Below are positions 1 to 8,365 of a stretch of DNA of 64,000 nucleotides, in pieces; position 1 is the stretch's first letter; every line of letters begins with the position of its first letter. The DNA is from JBKHYJ01 sp046565505 (GTDB lineage Bacteria > Acidobacteriota > Blastocatellia > UBA7656). The notes beneath the pieces are model-generated. The model was not told the DNA's origin. It ran no database searches and saw only the letters and a list, made by a program, of their open reading frames with translations. The position numbers and the translations under genes were made by a program. The DNA lies in contig JBKHYJ010000098.1 in NCBI GenBank assembly GCA_046565505.1, forward strand, positions 1-64,000. The letters run 5' to 3'.

Positions 1-78
1 GTCCCCGCATTCACCTACCGCCCCGCGCTATTTTATTTTCTCGCTCGGCCGACCAGCGCCGCCGCTAGTAGCCTGCTA

Positions 79-107
79 TTGACTCGCACCGACCCATCAT
101 TTATCTT
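79..107 (+). promoter_or_regulatory. Sigma-70-like promoter for the AhpD-like selenoprotein
   Basis: A TTGACT box (79-84) is followed after exactly 17 bases by TATCTT (102-107). This lies about 50 bases upstream of the ATG at 156, in an otherwise featureless leader. The match is by eye to the general -35/-10 consensus; no transcription start is known. Confidence 0.5.
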
Positions 108-155
108 CCAGTATCTTCCAGCCCGGCGATAAAACAATGTTAGGAGACTTGAGCG

Positions 156-758
156 ATGGAGCCGATGTACCTGAAAGACGTGGAAGAAAAGCCCGCCGAA
201 GGGGCGTTCGCCGAGATGATCGAGGGCATGAAGGCGAAGGGCTTGCCCTACCCTCAAATCTGGAACCTGTTCGCCTTCAAGCCTGATGTCACTCAGCACC
301 TTGCCGCCTTCACGCAAGGGGTGATGCGCGGCCCCTCACCGCTCTCGCCCGGCATGCGCGAGCTGATAGCCGCGTTCACTTCGCGCAGGAACGATTGCCC
401 ATTCTGAATAGGCTCCCACGCCGCAGGTGCTGCGGAGTTGCTCGAAGACCATGAGCTTGTTCAGGCGGTGCTGGAAGACTTTCGCGCCTCGTCGCTTTCG
501 GACCAGGACAAGGCCCTGTTCGCCTTCATAGAGAAAGTCAACCGCACGTCGAATCAGATCAGGCAAGACGACGTTGACGAGGTGAAGCGCGCCGGCTGGA
601 CAGACGAGGCGATATACGACGCCATATCCGTCTGCGCCCTGTTCAACTTCTATAACCGCTGGATCGACGCCACGGGGGTTCACGACATGCCCGCCTCGGC
701 TTACGAGCTATCCGGCAAGCGCCTCAAAGAGCACGGCTACTCTCAGAATTGGAAGTGA
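156..758 (+). CDS. AhpD-like peroxidase-related selenoprotein (CxxU), in-frame UGA = Sec
   Basis: This is an alkylhydroperoxidase D-like/carboxymuconolactone decarboxylase-fold protein. Members of the family reduce peroxides or exchange thiols through a CxxC motif on a helix. Here the motif reads C81-P-F-UGA84 (UGA at 405-407), and the same frame continues for 116 more codons as U-I-G-S-H-A-A-G-A-A-E-L. That is the normal AhpD sequence after the second cysteine, including the conserved H three residues on. Read through, the protein is 200 residues, close to the family's usual length; stopped at UGA it would be a useless 83-residue stub. A perfect hairpin sits right behind the UGA (see the SECIS entry). 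The start ATG has AGGAG nine bases upstream. The gene stands alone, convergent with the next gene. Sec at this position is inferred; the alternative is a pseudogene with one nonsense mutation. The likely role is peroxide defence, with a thiol partner unknown. Confidence 0.82.
405..435 (+). promoter_or_regulatory. Bacterial SECIS-like hairpin of the AhpD-like gene
   Basis: After the UGA (405-407), arms CCGCA (421-425) and TGCGG (431-435) pair perfectly around the loop GGTGC (426-430). The loop begins 18 bases after the UGA and opens with G. Known bacterial SECIS elements have a small apical loop carrying an early G at about 16-37 bases from the UGA. A competing pairing of CTCC (413-416) with GGAG (434-437) is also possible. 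Confidence 0.65.
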
Positions 759-811
759 GAGCCCGCCCCGGAAATCCTGCCCGCAGGCCCCCGAAGTCAG
801 GGCCGGAAAAA

Positions 812-842
812 GGGCCGCCACAACTATCTTATGTGGCGGCCC
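812..842 (-). terminator. Intrinsic terminator between convergent genes
   Basis: A perfect 11-bp stem, gggccgccaca / tgtggcggccc, encloses a 9-base loop. On the minus strand it is followed by a run of five T, so it ends transcription of the TonB-dependent receptor. It may also stop the plus-strand selenoprotein gene that ends at 758. Confidence 0.8.
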
Positions 843-871
843 GCGCGTTTCAACCCACCTGGGGAAGAAGG

Positions 872-3800
872 TCAGAAGTTATACTTGAGCGCCATCTGAA
901 TCTTGCGCGCCGCGTTGAAGAAGTTCGAGCTTCGCGCGCGTGAGAACAGGCCGCTCGTGATCGTAGAGCTGTCGGGCACGTCGAACGAAGGCGTGTTGGT
1001 CGCGTTCTGCATCTCAAGCCTGTATTCGATGTTGTGCCGCTCGTTGATCCGCGTCCTCTTGACTATCGACACGTTCATGTTGAAGAACCTGGGCAGCGTG
1101 AAGAAGTTTCTGCCCGTGTTGCCCAGCCGGCCCGGCTCGGGCACTGAGAATATCCCGCGCGTGTTGGTGTCGGCGTCGAAGGCCACGCCGCGCTGGCCCG
1201 GCGTCAGGTAGAACTCCGTGCCCACTACGGGGTCGAGCAGCCGCTTCAGCATGTCCGGGGTGCAGCCGTCGCAGTCGGCCGGCGACTGCACGACGCTGCT
1301 GAAAGTATTCGAGCCGGAATAGATGGTCAGCGGACGGCCCGACGCGAGGACTACGGTGCTGTTGATGGACCAGCCGCCGACCACACGCTCGACCGCGGGC
1401 CGCAGCCCGCTGCCGAACCGCCGCCCCGCGCCGAAGGGCAATTCGTAAGTCACGCCCGCCCCGAAAGAATGCCTCCGGTCGAAGTCCGAGCGCGCGTAAT
1501 TCAACCGCCTGTTGCGCGGGTCGAACGGCGTGCTTGAGGCCGACTGGGCATTCGCCGTGCTGACCCGCGTGAAGGCCGGGTCGAACGAGCGCGTGTCCAG
1601 AGATTTCGACAGGGTGTAGTTCGCCTGGAAATTGAGCCCGCCCGAGACTCGCTTCTCCACTATGACCTCCAGCCCGTTGTAGGTGGAGAAGTCATGGCTA
1701 TCGAGCACGAACAACCCGCCCGCGAACTGCGGGTACGGGAAGAAGAAGAATGGGCCGAGCCCGCTCAGCTCCACGAGCGGGCGGCCCCCCGCCCCCGTGC
1801 GCCGCCCGAGAGTTGACGCCAGCCCCGCGACGTTATTCAGCTTCAGGTCGCTCAGGAATAACCTGCGGACCTCCTGCGACCCGGTTTCGCCCGCGCGGCG
1901 CGCGGGGTCCGGCCCGAGCAGTTGATTGACCAGCGCGCTCTCGCCGCCCGCCTTCACTACGTTGAAGGCGTCGAGGAACCCGTTGCCGAAAATCTCTGCC
2001 TGGTTCGCGTTGTAACCGCCGTAGAGGTTCCGGCCGCGCCTGCCGACGTAGTTCAATTGCACGACCGTGTCCCACCCGACCTCGCGCTGAACGCTAAGGC
2101 CCCACTGGTGCGTCTTCGGGCTGACCATGTCGGGGTCCGTGACGGTGATGCTGTTGGAAGAGAACGAGGCGGGCTGGCGCAACTGAACGGGCGTCACGCC
2201 GGCCGGGGGCGCGAGCGGCGGCAGGCCATCGCTTATCCTCCCGCCGCCCTGACCGAACTGAGTGTTGGTCACGCCGAGCGTGATGCCCGGCTGCGTCGGG
2301 AAGATCGCCGACGACAACACGAACGTGTTCATACGGTCATAGGCCAGCCGGTAATTTGCGCGCACGGAAGTCTTGCCCGTGCCGAAGGGGTCCCAGGCGA
2401 TCCCGACCGAAGGGGAGAAGTTGTTCCAATCGTCCTTGAACAGCTTGCCCTGCTCCCACCTGAGCGCGTTGCTCGGCTGCGAGCCCGTGACGAACGGCTG
2501 GTCGGGCCGCAGCGTCAGGCCGTCGGGGTTGCGCGGCGACAGCCTCACCTCCCACCGCAGCCCCGCGTCCACGGTGAGGTTCGGGCGGACCTTCCAGGTG
2601 TCCTGCACGTAGAAGTCGTACTCGCCGAAGCGCGCGTCATACAGGAAGACCGTGCCGGGCGCGGCATACTCGGTGTCGCTGGCGGCGACGAACGCCCGCG
2701 TGATGTTCCCCACGCGGCCGAGCAATTCGTTGATGGCGGTCTGAAGCCTGGGCCTGTCGCTCGACGTGTTGATGTCCGAGGGCAGGCGGAAGGCCGTCGG
2801 GTCCACGGTGTTTATCGTCCTGCTGAAATCCACGTTGAGGACCGTGTTCAGCGAGGCCACGGACGTGCGCGTGTCGAAGTGCTGCGTGTAGCGGAAATTG
2901 GTCCCGCCCTTGAAGCTGTGCGCGCCCCGCACGAACGCGGCGTTGTCTACGAACTGGTAGGTGGACAGCCTGCGCGCGTTCTGCACGGGCCCGGCGTTGG
3001 AGAGCGGCGTGGTGAAATTCGAGAAGACGAATGGCGGGTTTTCGAGGCTGTTCGGGTCCGGGGTGTTGAAGCTGAAGGTGAAGCGGTTTATGCCGAACAC
3101 GAACTCGTTGGTGAACCTCGCGGTCGGGGTCCACCGCCAGTTGGTCGCGAGGTTGCGGGGGGTGCGGATCGTGTCCACCAGCCGGGCCACGTCCGGGAAG
3201 GGCGCCCACCCCGTGTTCGCGAAATCGCCGATGGTATTCTGGTGGCCGCTCGCCCAGCGCGCGTAAACGGTGTTGTTCTGGTTGACGACGTGATCGATCT
3301 TGACCGTGAAATCCCTCTGCTGCTCGCGCTGGATGGGGCTGAAGGTGAACCCGGCGGTGTTAAGCCCGTCGCCCACGGTGAAATTATTCGGCAGGGGCGT
3401 CAGCGCGATAAGCCGCTGCACCTCCGGGTCAAGCCCCCTGCCGGCCGGGTCGCCGGCTACGATGTTGTACGTGCCGATATTCACCCCCGGCAGCACGTTG
3501 CCGTTGAGGTCAACGGACGGGGCGGAGGTGCCGGCCGCGCCGTTCTGCCCGCCCCTGACGTAACGGAATATGCCCTGCCTGGCCTGCTGCGTGTAGACGT
3601 TGCTGGTGACGAGGCGGGTCTCGCGCGTGCGGAGGATTTGAAGGTTAGTGAAGAAGAAAGTCTTGTTGCGCCCGTCGTAGACCTTCGGCACACGGACCGG
3701 CCCTCCCAGGCTGAAGCCCGCGATGTGCTGCACGTACTGAGGCTTCGCCTTGCCTTCGATGTTGTTTTCGTACTCGTTGGCGTTAAAGCGCGGCGTTCTA

Positions 3801-4570
3801 TAAAACTCGAACGCGGTGCCGTGAAAGTCGTTCGACCCGGAGCGCGTAATCATCGCCACCTGTCCGCCGCTGCTGCGCCCGAATTCGGCGGTCGGGTTGC
3901 TGGTTATGACGCGGAACTCCGCGAGCATGTCGGGGTTGGTCCTGAGCGGCGAGAAGTTCGACCCGCCCGCGCTCGTCTCGTTGATGTCTATGCCGTCGAG
4001 CGTGAAGTTCCAGGCGCGGTCGCGCGCGCCGTGCGCATGAATGCCGCCGCCCGTGTTCGCGCCGCTCACGACGCCGGGCTGAAAGTTGACGAACTCCAGC
4101 GGGTTGCGCCCGCGCGTGCCGAGCAGCGGCAGGTCTACTATCATGCGCTGGTTGAGCAGGCTGCCGAAGTTGCCCGACGAGCTAGTCTGCACGACCTCCG
4201 CGCCGCTGCGCACCTCGACCACCTCCGACACCTGCCCTAGCTCCATCGTCACGTTCACAGTCATAGGCTGGCCGATGTTAAGCTCGTTGCCGGCGGAGAG
4301 GAACCTCTTGAACCCGGCTTTCTCCACGGCGATGGTGTAAGTGCCGACCTGGACGGACTCGAACACGTAAGCGCCGGCCGAGGTGGTCGTCGTCTCGAAA
4401 GACACCTTCGTCGCTTCATTCGTCAGCGTGACGGTCGCGTCCGGGACGACCGCGCCGCCCGGGTCCTGAACCGTGCCGACCACGCGCGAGGTCGTGCCCT
4501 GCGCGAAGGCCGCGCCGCACGCGAGCGCCATCACCAACATGACGGAGAGTAGGGGGAGCGATTTTCTCAT
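872..4570 (-). CDS. Oar-like TonB-dependent receptor with N-terminal carboxypeptidase-regulatory-like domain
   Basis: This 1232-residue outer-membrane protein starts with a clear signal peptide (residues 1-23, ending AFA|QG). A carboxypeptidase regulatory-like beta-sandwich follows (about 28-110, with VVGTVQDPGGAVVPDATVTL). Next come a plug-like domain (about 115-270, with the plug motif around TLDGIDINE and AEFGRSSGGQV) and a long beta-barrel ending in the aromatic ALKYNF, as expected for insertion by BAM. AAGGAGG lies six bases before the ATG. This Oar-like architecture is strongly expanded in Acidobacteriota. The ligand cannot be read from the sequence; oligosaccharides, peptides or proteins are all possible. 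A second receptor of the same build lies directly upstream, but each has its own terminator, so they are probably separate transcripts. Confidence 0.9.
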   Translation of the reverse strand: MRKSLPLLSVMLVMALACGAAFAQGTTSRVVGTVQDPGGAVVPDATVTLTNEATKVSFETTTTSAGAYVFESVQVGTYTIAVEKAGFKRFLSAGNELNIGQPMTVNVTMELGQVSEVVEVRSGAEVVQTSSSGNFGSLLNQRMIVDLPLLGTRGRNPLEFVNFQPGVVSGANTGGGIHAHGARDRAWNFTLDGIDINETSAGGSNFSPLRTNPDMLAEFRVITSNPTAEFGRSSGGQVAMITRSGSNDFHGTAFEFYRTPRFNANEYENNIEGKAKPQYVQHIAGFSLGGPVRVPKVYDGRNKTFFFTNLQILRTRETRLVTSNVYTQQARQGIFRYVRGGQNGAAGTSAPSVDLNGNVLPGVNIGTYNIVAGDPAGRGLDPEVQRLIALTPLPNNFTVGDGLNTAGFTFSPIQREQQRDFTVKIDHVVNQNNTVYARWASGHQNTIGDFANTGWAPFPDVARLVDTIRTPRNLATNWRWTPTARFTNEFVFGINRFTFSFNTPDPNSLENPPFVFSNFTTPLSNAGPVQNARRLSTYQFVDNAAFVRGAHSFKGGTNFRYTQHFDTRTSVASLNTVLNVDFSRTINTVDPTAFRLPSDINTSSDRPRLQTAINELLGRVGNITRAFVAASDTEYAAPGTVFLYDARFGEYDFYVQDTWKVRPNLTVDAGLRWEVRLSPRNPDGLTLRPDQPFVTGSQPSNALRWEQGKLFKDDWNNFSPSVGIAWDPFGTGKTSVRANYRLAYDRMNTFVLSSAIFPTQPGITLGVTNTQFGQGGGRISDGLPPLAPPAGVTPVQLRQPASFSSNSITVTDPDMVSPKTHQWGLSVQREVGWDTVVQLNYVGRRGRNLYGGYNANQAEIFGNGFLDAFNVVKAGGESALVNQLLGPDPARRAGETGSQEVRRLFLSDLKLNNVAGLASTLGRRTGAGGRPLVELSGLGPFFFFPYPQFAGGLFVLDSHDFSTYNGLEVIVEKRVSGGLNFQANYTLSKSLDTRSFDPAFTRVSTANAQSASSTPFDPRNRRLNYARSDFDRRHSFGAGVTYELPFGAGRRFGSGLRPAVERVVGGWSINSTVVLASGRPLTIYSGSNTFSSVVQSPADCDGCTPDMLKRLLDPVVGTEFYLTPGQRGVAFDADTNTRGIFSVPEPGRLGNTGRNFFTLPRFFNMNVSIVKRTRINERHNIEYRLEMQNATNTPSFDVPDSSTITSGLFSRARSSNFFNAARKIQMALKYNF

Positions 4571-4739
4571 TGCCTTCCTCCTTAGTTTCTGGCCCGCCTC
4601 ACGCGCCAGGCGGGGAGCGAAATCACCTTAGACCGAGGGCATGAAAATGAGCCCGTCGATTGCCGGCAGCTTCGCACGAGCGGCCGGGAGCCGCGGGGCC
4701 CCGGCCGGTCGTGAGTTAATAAAAATTAAAAGAGGAGAA

Positions 4740-4766
4740 GGGGCCGACGCGAGCCGCGTCGGCCCC
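4740..4766 (-). terminator. Intrinsic terminator downstream of the second Oar-like receptor
   Basis: A perfect 12-bp stem, GGGGCCGACGCG / CGCGTCGGCCCC, closes a 3-base loop. On the minus strand it is followed after a few bases by a T-rich tract (complement of 4717-4733). It lies 20 bases past the stop of the gene at 4787. Confidence 0.85.
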
Positions 4767-4786
4767 GGAACGGGAACGCCTTACCG

Positions 4787-7700
4787 TCAGTAATTCAACT
4801 TCAACGCGAACTGAATTAGGCGCGGGTCGCGCACGCCCGTCACCTGGCCGAACGTGGTGCTGCCGAATACGGTGCCCACCGTGTTGAAGTTCGTGTGGTT
4901 AAAAACATTGTACGCCTCTGCGCGGAATTGCAGGTCCATGCTCTCGCGAATCTGGAACCTCTTGCTCAGCGTCACGTCCCAACGCTGGTAGCCGGGGCCG
5001 TAGAGCACGCCGCGCGGCGCGTTGCCTATGCGGTTCACGCCCGTCGGCACGAGCGCGAACGCGTTAGTGTTAAACCATTTGAGCCGCGTCTGTATGCTGC
5101 TGATCAGTTCGGGGTCGCCGACCACGTCGGGCCTCCCGCTCGACGCGCTCGTGCCGAGCAGCCCGAGCGCGGCCGGGTCTACGCCGGTCGTCGTTATCGT
5201 CAGCGGCGTGCCCGTCGCTACGCTCGTGATGCCGGAAAGCTGCCACCCCCCCAGCGCGTGCCCGACCAGGCCCTTCTGATTTCTGAAGAAAGGGATCATG
5301 TAAACGTAATCGAGTGAGAAGACGTGGCGGCGGTCTAGCTGGGCCGGCCCGTAATCCGCCGCGCGGTCGTAGAAGCTCTGCGGCGCGCTGCTGCGGTCGG
5401 TCTGATTGTCCGTCAGCGCCTTCGACCACGTGTAAGCGATCTTCACCAGGGAGCTGTCGGAGAAGCGCTTCTCGCTCGCCACCTGTAGCGAGTGGTAGTT
5501 GGAGTTGAACCAGTTCTGAATCGTGTTGATCGAGACGAATCCCTTATAGGGCCTGAGCGCGTTCAGCCTCGGCGTTACGGCGGCCGTCACGGCCTGGCCG
5601 GGCTGTATGATCCCCGCGGCGATGGCCGCGCCTGCCGGCACCTGGTTTATGTCAACGATGCCGGCGAGGTTCGTCCCCTTCGACCCGAAGTAGCCCACGT
5701 CTATCAGGAAATCCTTCGCCACCTCACGCTGGACCCCGAGGCTCCACTGCTGAATGTAAGGGACGTCATTATCGTTCGGGATGCCGCGTATGGCCTTCGG
5801 CGCGGCGGAGACCGTGGGCACTACGGCGCCGGGGTTATTGAGCGACGTGTTGCTGATGACGATGTTGTTGACGAACGGCGGGTTGCCGAAGATGTTCTGC
5901 TCGACCACGCCGAAAAGCGTCGTGTCATAGCTGAGGCCATAGCCGCCGCGTACGGCGGTCTTGCCGTCTCTCCACGGGTCCCAGGCGAATCCGAAGACGG
6001 GCGCGAAGTCCCTGTTGCTCTCCGGCGTCACCTTGTCGCCGAAGGGTGAATTTTCGTCCGCTATGATGATGCCGTTGAGCGGGTCGCCCGTGCCCGGAAT
6101 GATGTTGCCTGTCGCGGGGTTGATCTGCACGGCGCGGGCCGGGTCGTAGGCCCGCGGGTCGAAGTTCGTCAGCTTACCGCTCTTGTCGAATGGCTGGCGG
6201 AACCGCGAGTAGCGCACCCCCATGTTGAGCGTCAGGTTCGACCTCACCCTGAAATCATCCTGGATGAAAAACTCGTACTGCCGCGAGCGAACGTCGGGCG
6301 TCAGGTCTTCGGACGCCTGCGTGAAGCTAGATACGTTACCCAGCAGGAAGTTCGCCCACGCCTGCTGCGTGGTCGTCGCGGCACTGCCGGCGGGGCGCGG
6401 CGTGGTCGCAATTGTAAACGTGCCCACGTTGTTGCCGGCCGCGTTCTCGGTCTTCTGGTAGAAGTGTATGCTCGTGCCGAACTTCACCGTGTGCCGGCCC
6501 CTTAGCCAGGTCACGTTGTCGTAGAAATTGTGGTTGCGGTTGAAGTCGTCGTATGGCCCGAAGCCGCTTATGTTAGAGAGCACGGGCGACGTCGTGCTGC
6601 CGAAGACGACGGACGGTATGCGGCTGAGCGTCGAGGTGAAGGGCAGGCTGATGGCCGCCGCGACGCTGGGCGAGTTCTCCGTGAGGTTGAGCCCTATGGG
6701 GCGGCTTATGATCGCCCCGTAGGAGAACGCGTAGCCGGATTCGTTGAGCAAGGTCGGCCGGAGCGTCTGCACGCTGCGCACGACCCAGCTATAGCCGGGC
6801 GAGTCGGTCTTGGTCGTGGCGACGCCGGGCAACACGCTGGCCGTGAACAGCCCGCCGGGCTCCTCCGTCGGTATCGTGTCGTGGAGGTAGCGCACGGCGA
6901 GATTAAACTTCGTGCTGAAGTTGTGGTCTATGCGGATCAACTCCTGGCGGTGGTTGAAGATGTTGCGCACGTTGGTGATGAGCGTGTTGCCGCCGCCGTT
7001 CGGTAGCGGGATGTTGTTGTAGATGTCTTGGAGGTACGCCGCCGCCGCGGGGTTGATGTTGGATACCTGCGTCGCGGACCGCGCGCAGGCCGTGCCCGCC
7101 GCGTTCGTCTCCACGCAGACCGGGGCGGAGAAGATGCCGCGCCGCTCTTCCGCCGTGGGGACCGTCGCGATGAGGTTGGCGTAGGTGATGACGCGGCGGA
7201 ACTCCTGGGACCAGAAGAAGAACGTCTTGCTCTTATCAGTGTTGTAAACATGCGGGATGAAGACGGGCCCGCCTATGGTGTAGCCGAAGTTGTTATAGCG
7301 CAGTATGGGGCGCGGGTTGCGCTCCTTGCCGGCGCGCGGGTCCCCGGCCGGCACGATGAGGTCGGGCGCCTTAGCCGCGGGGTCTGTGGTGAAGCGGCCC
7401 GCCAGGTTGTTGAAGTAAGTATTGGCGTTCAGCTTATCATTGCGGAAGAACTCGTAAGCGGTGCCGTGGAACTCGGACGTGCCCGACTTGGTGACGACGT
7501 TGACGTGCCCGCTCGCGCTGCGCCCGTATTCGGCGCTGTAGTGGTTGCGCAGCACCTTGAACTCCGCGATGGCGTCGACGCTCGGGTAATTCAGCAGCGT
7601 GAGGTTCGACCCCCTGTCGACGTTGTCCGCGCCATCGACGGTCCAGCTATTCTGGCTGCTGCGCGCGCCATTGATAGAGATGGAGACTGTGTTGGTCTGC

Positions 7701-8251
7701 CCGAAAGGGTTGGTCGCGCCTATGTAAGCCTGGTCGGTGAGGCCGGAGGTTACGCCGGGCATCAGCGTGACTAGCTGTACGAAGTTGCGGTTGTTGAGCG
7801 GCAGCTCCCGCACCTCCACGCTCGACACGAGCCCGGAAGCCGTGGCCGACTGAAGCTCGACCTGCACGGCCCCCGCCTCGACCTGAATGACTTCGCTCGC
7901 CGTGCCGACTTCGAGCGTCGCGTCGACAGTGAGCCGGTCGTTGACGTTCAGCTCTATGCCACGCTGCGTGAACGTCTTGAAGCCGGCGGCCTCTATGGTG
8001 ACCGAATAGTGCCCGATCAGCAGTAACGGGACCGAGTAAGCCCCCTCTTCGTTAGTCGTGACCGTGCGGACGACGATGTTCTTCGCCTCGTCCCTGACCG
8101 TCACGGTCGCCCCCGGCACGAGCGCGCCGGTCGGGTCTTTCACTATCCCGACGATGCTGCCCGTAATATCCTGCGCCGCCGCCGGCGCTGCGCTGAGGCA
8201 GAGCCCCAGCAGCAGGCACATGCAAATAAGCTTATTGGTCCTTGCAGACAT
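4787..8251 (-). CDS. Oar-like TonB-dependent receptor with N-terminal carboxypeptidase-regulatory-like domain
   Basis: This is a second large outer-membrane receptor, 1154 residues from the chosen ATG at 8251. That ATG has GGAGG six bases upstream and gives a proper signal peptide (MSARTNKL..., ending PAAAQ). The frame stays open 32 codons further upstream, but that part is Arg-rich and looks non-coding. The order is signal peptide, regulatory-like sandwich (GSIVGIVKDPTGALVPGATV), plug-like region (SINGARSSQNSWTVDGADN, then AEYGRSASGHVNVV), barrel, and a terminal ALKLNY. It shares its architecture with the neighbour at 872-4570 but differs clearly in sequence, so the pair is an old duplication or two separate recruits. 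It follows the amino-sugar operon on the same strand, and uptake of wall or glycan fragments is conceivable but unproven. Confidence 0.9.
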   Translation of the reverse strand: MSARTNKLICMCLLLGLCLSAAPAAAQDITGSIVGIVKDPTGALVPGATVTVRDEAKNIVVRTVTTNEEGAYSVPLLLIGHYSVTIEAAGFKTFTQRGIELNVNDRLTVDATLEVGTASEVIQVEAGAVQVELQSATASGLVSSVEVRELPLNNRNFVQLVTLMPGVTSGLTDQAYIGATNPFGQTNTVSISINGARSSQNSWTVDGADNVDRGSNLTLLNYPSVDAIAEFKVLRNHYSAEYGRSASGHVNVVTKSGTSEFHGTAYEFFRNDKLNANTYFNNLAGRFTTDPAAKAPDLIVPAGDPRAGKERNPRPILRYNNFGYTIGGPVFIPHVYNTDKSKTFFFWSQEFRRVITYANLIATVPTAEERRGIFSAPVCVETNAAGTACARSATQVSNINPAAAAYLQDIYNNIPLPNGGGNTLITNVRNIFNHRQELIRIDHNFSTKFNLAVRYLHDTIPTEEPGGLFTASVLPGVATTKTDSPGYSWVVRSVQTLRPTLLNESGYAFSYGAIISRPIGLNLTENSPSVAAAISLPFTSTLSRIPSVVFGSTTSPVLSNISGFGPYDDFNRNHNFYDNVTWLRGRHTVKFGTSIHFYQKTENAAGNNVGTFTIATTPRPAGSAATTTQQAWANFLLGNVSSFTQASEDLTPDVRSRQYEFFIQDDFRVRSNLTLNMGVRYSRFRQPFDKSGKLTNFDPRAYDPARAVQINPATGNIIPGTGDPLNGIIIADENSPFGDKVTPESNRDFAPVFGFAWDPWRDGKTAVRGGYGLSYDTTLFGVVEQNIFGNPPFVNNIVISNTSLNNPGAVVPTVSAAPKAIRGIPNDNDVPYIQQWSLGVQREVAKDFLIDVGYFGSKGTNLAGIVDINQVPAGAAIAAGIIQPGQAVTAAVTPRLNALRPYKGFVSINTIQNWFNSNYHSLQVASEKRFSDSSLVKIAYTWSKALTDNQTDRSSAPQSFYDRAADYGPAQLDRRHVFSLDYVYMIPFFRNQKGLVGHALGGWQLSGITSVATGTPLTITTTGVDPAALGLLGTSASSGRPDVVGDPELISSIQTRLKWFNTNAFALVPTGVNRIGNAPRGVLYGPGYQRWDVTLSKRFQIRESMDLQFRAEAYNVFNHTNFNTVGTVFGSTTFGQVTGVRDPRLIQFALKLNY

Positions 8252-8365
8252 AAATTGCCTCCGTTCCTCGATTATGACTCGGGCGCGGGCGCATTCGTAC
8301 GCGCGGCCCGCGCCGGGGCGCGGGATTAGCGCGCCTTCAGCCGCCACTTTTCATCTACCAGTTCT

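Noticed and set aside
1922..4240. Open frame of 772 codons on the plus strand
   Set aside because: It is antisense to the TonB-dependent receptor, Arg/Val/Ala-rich, lacks any ribosome site or motif, and follows from GC-rich codon bias on the opposite strand.
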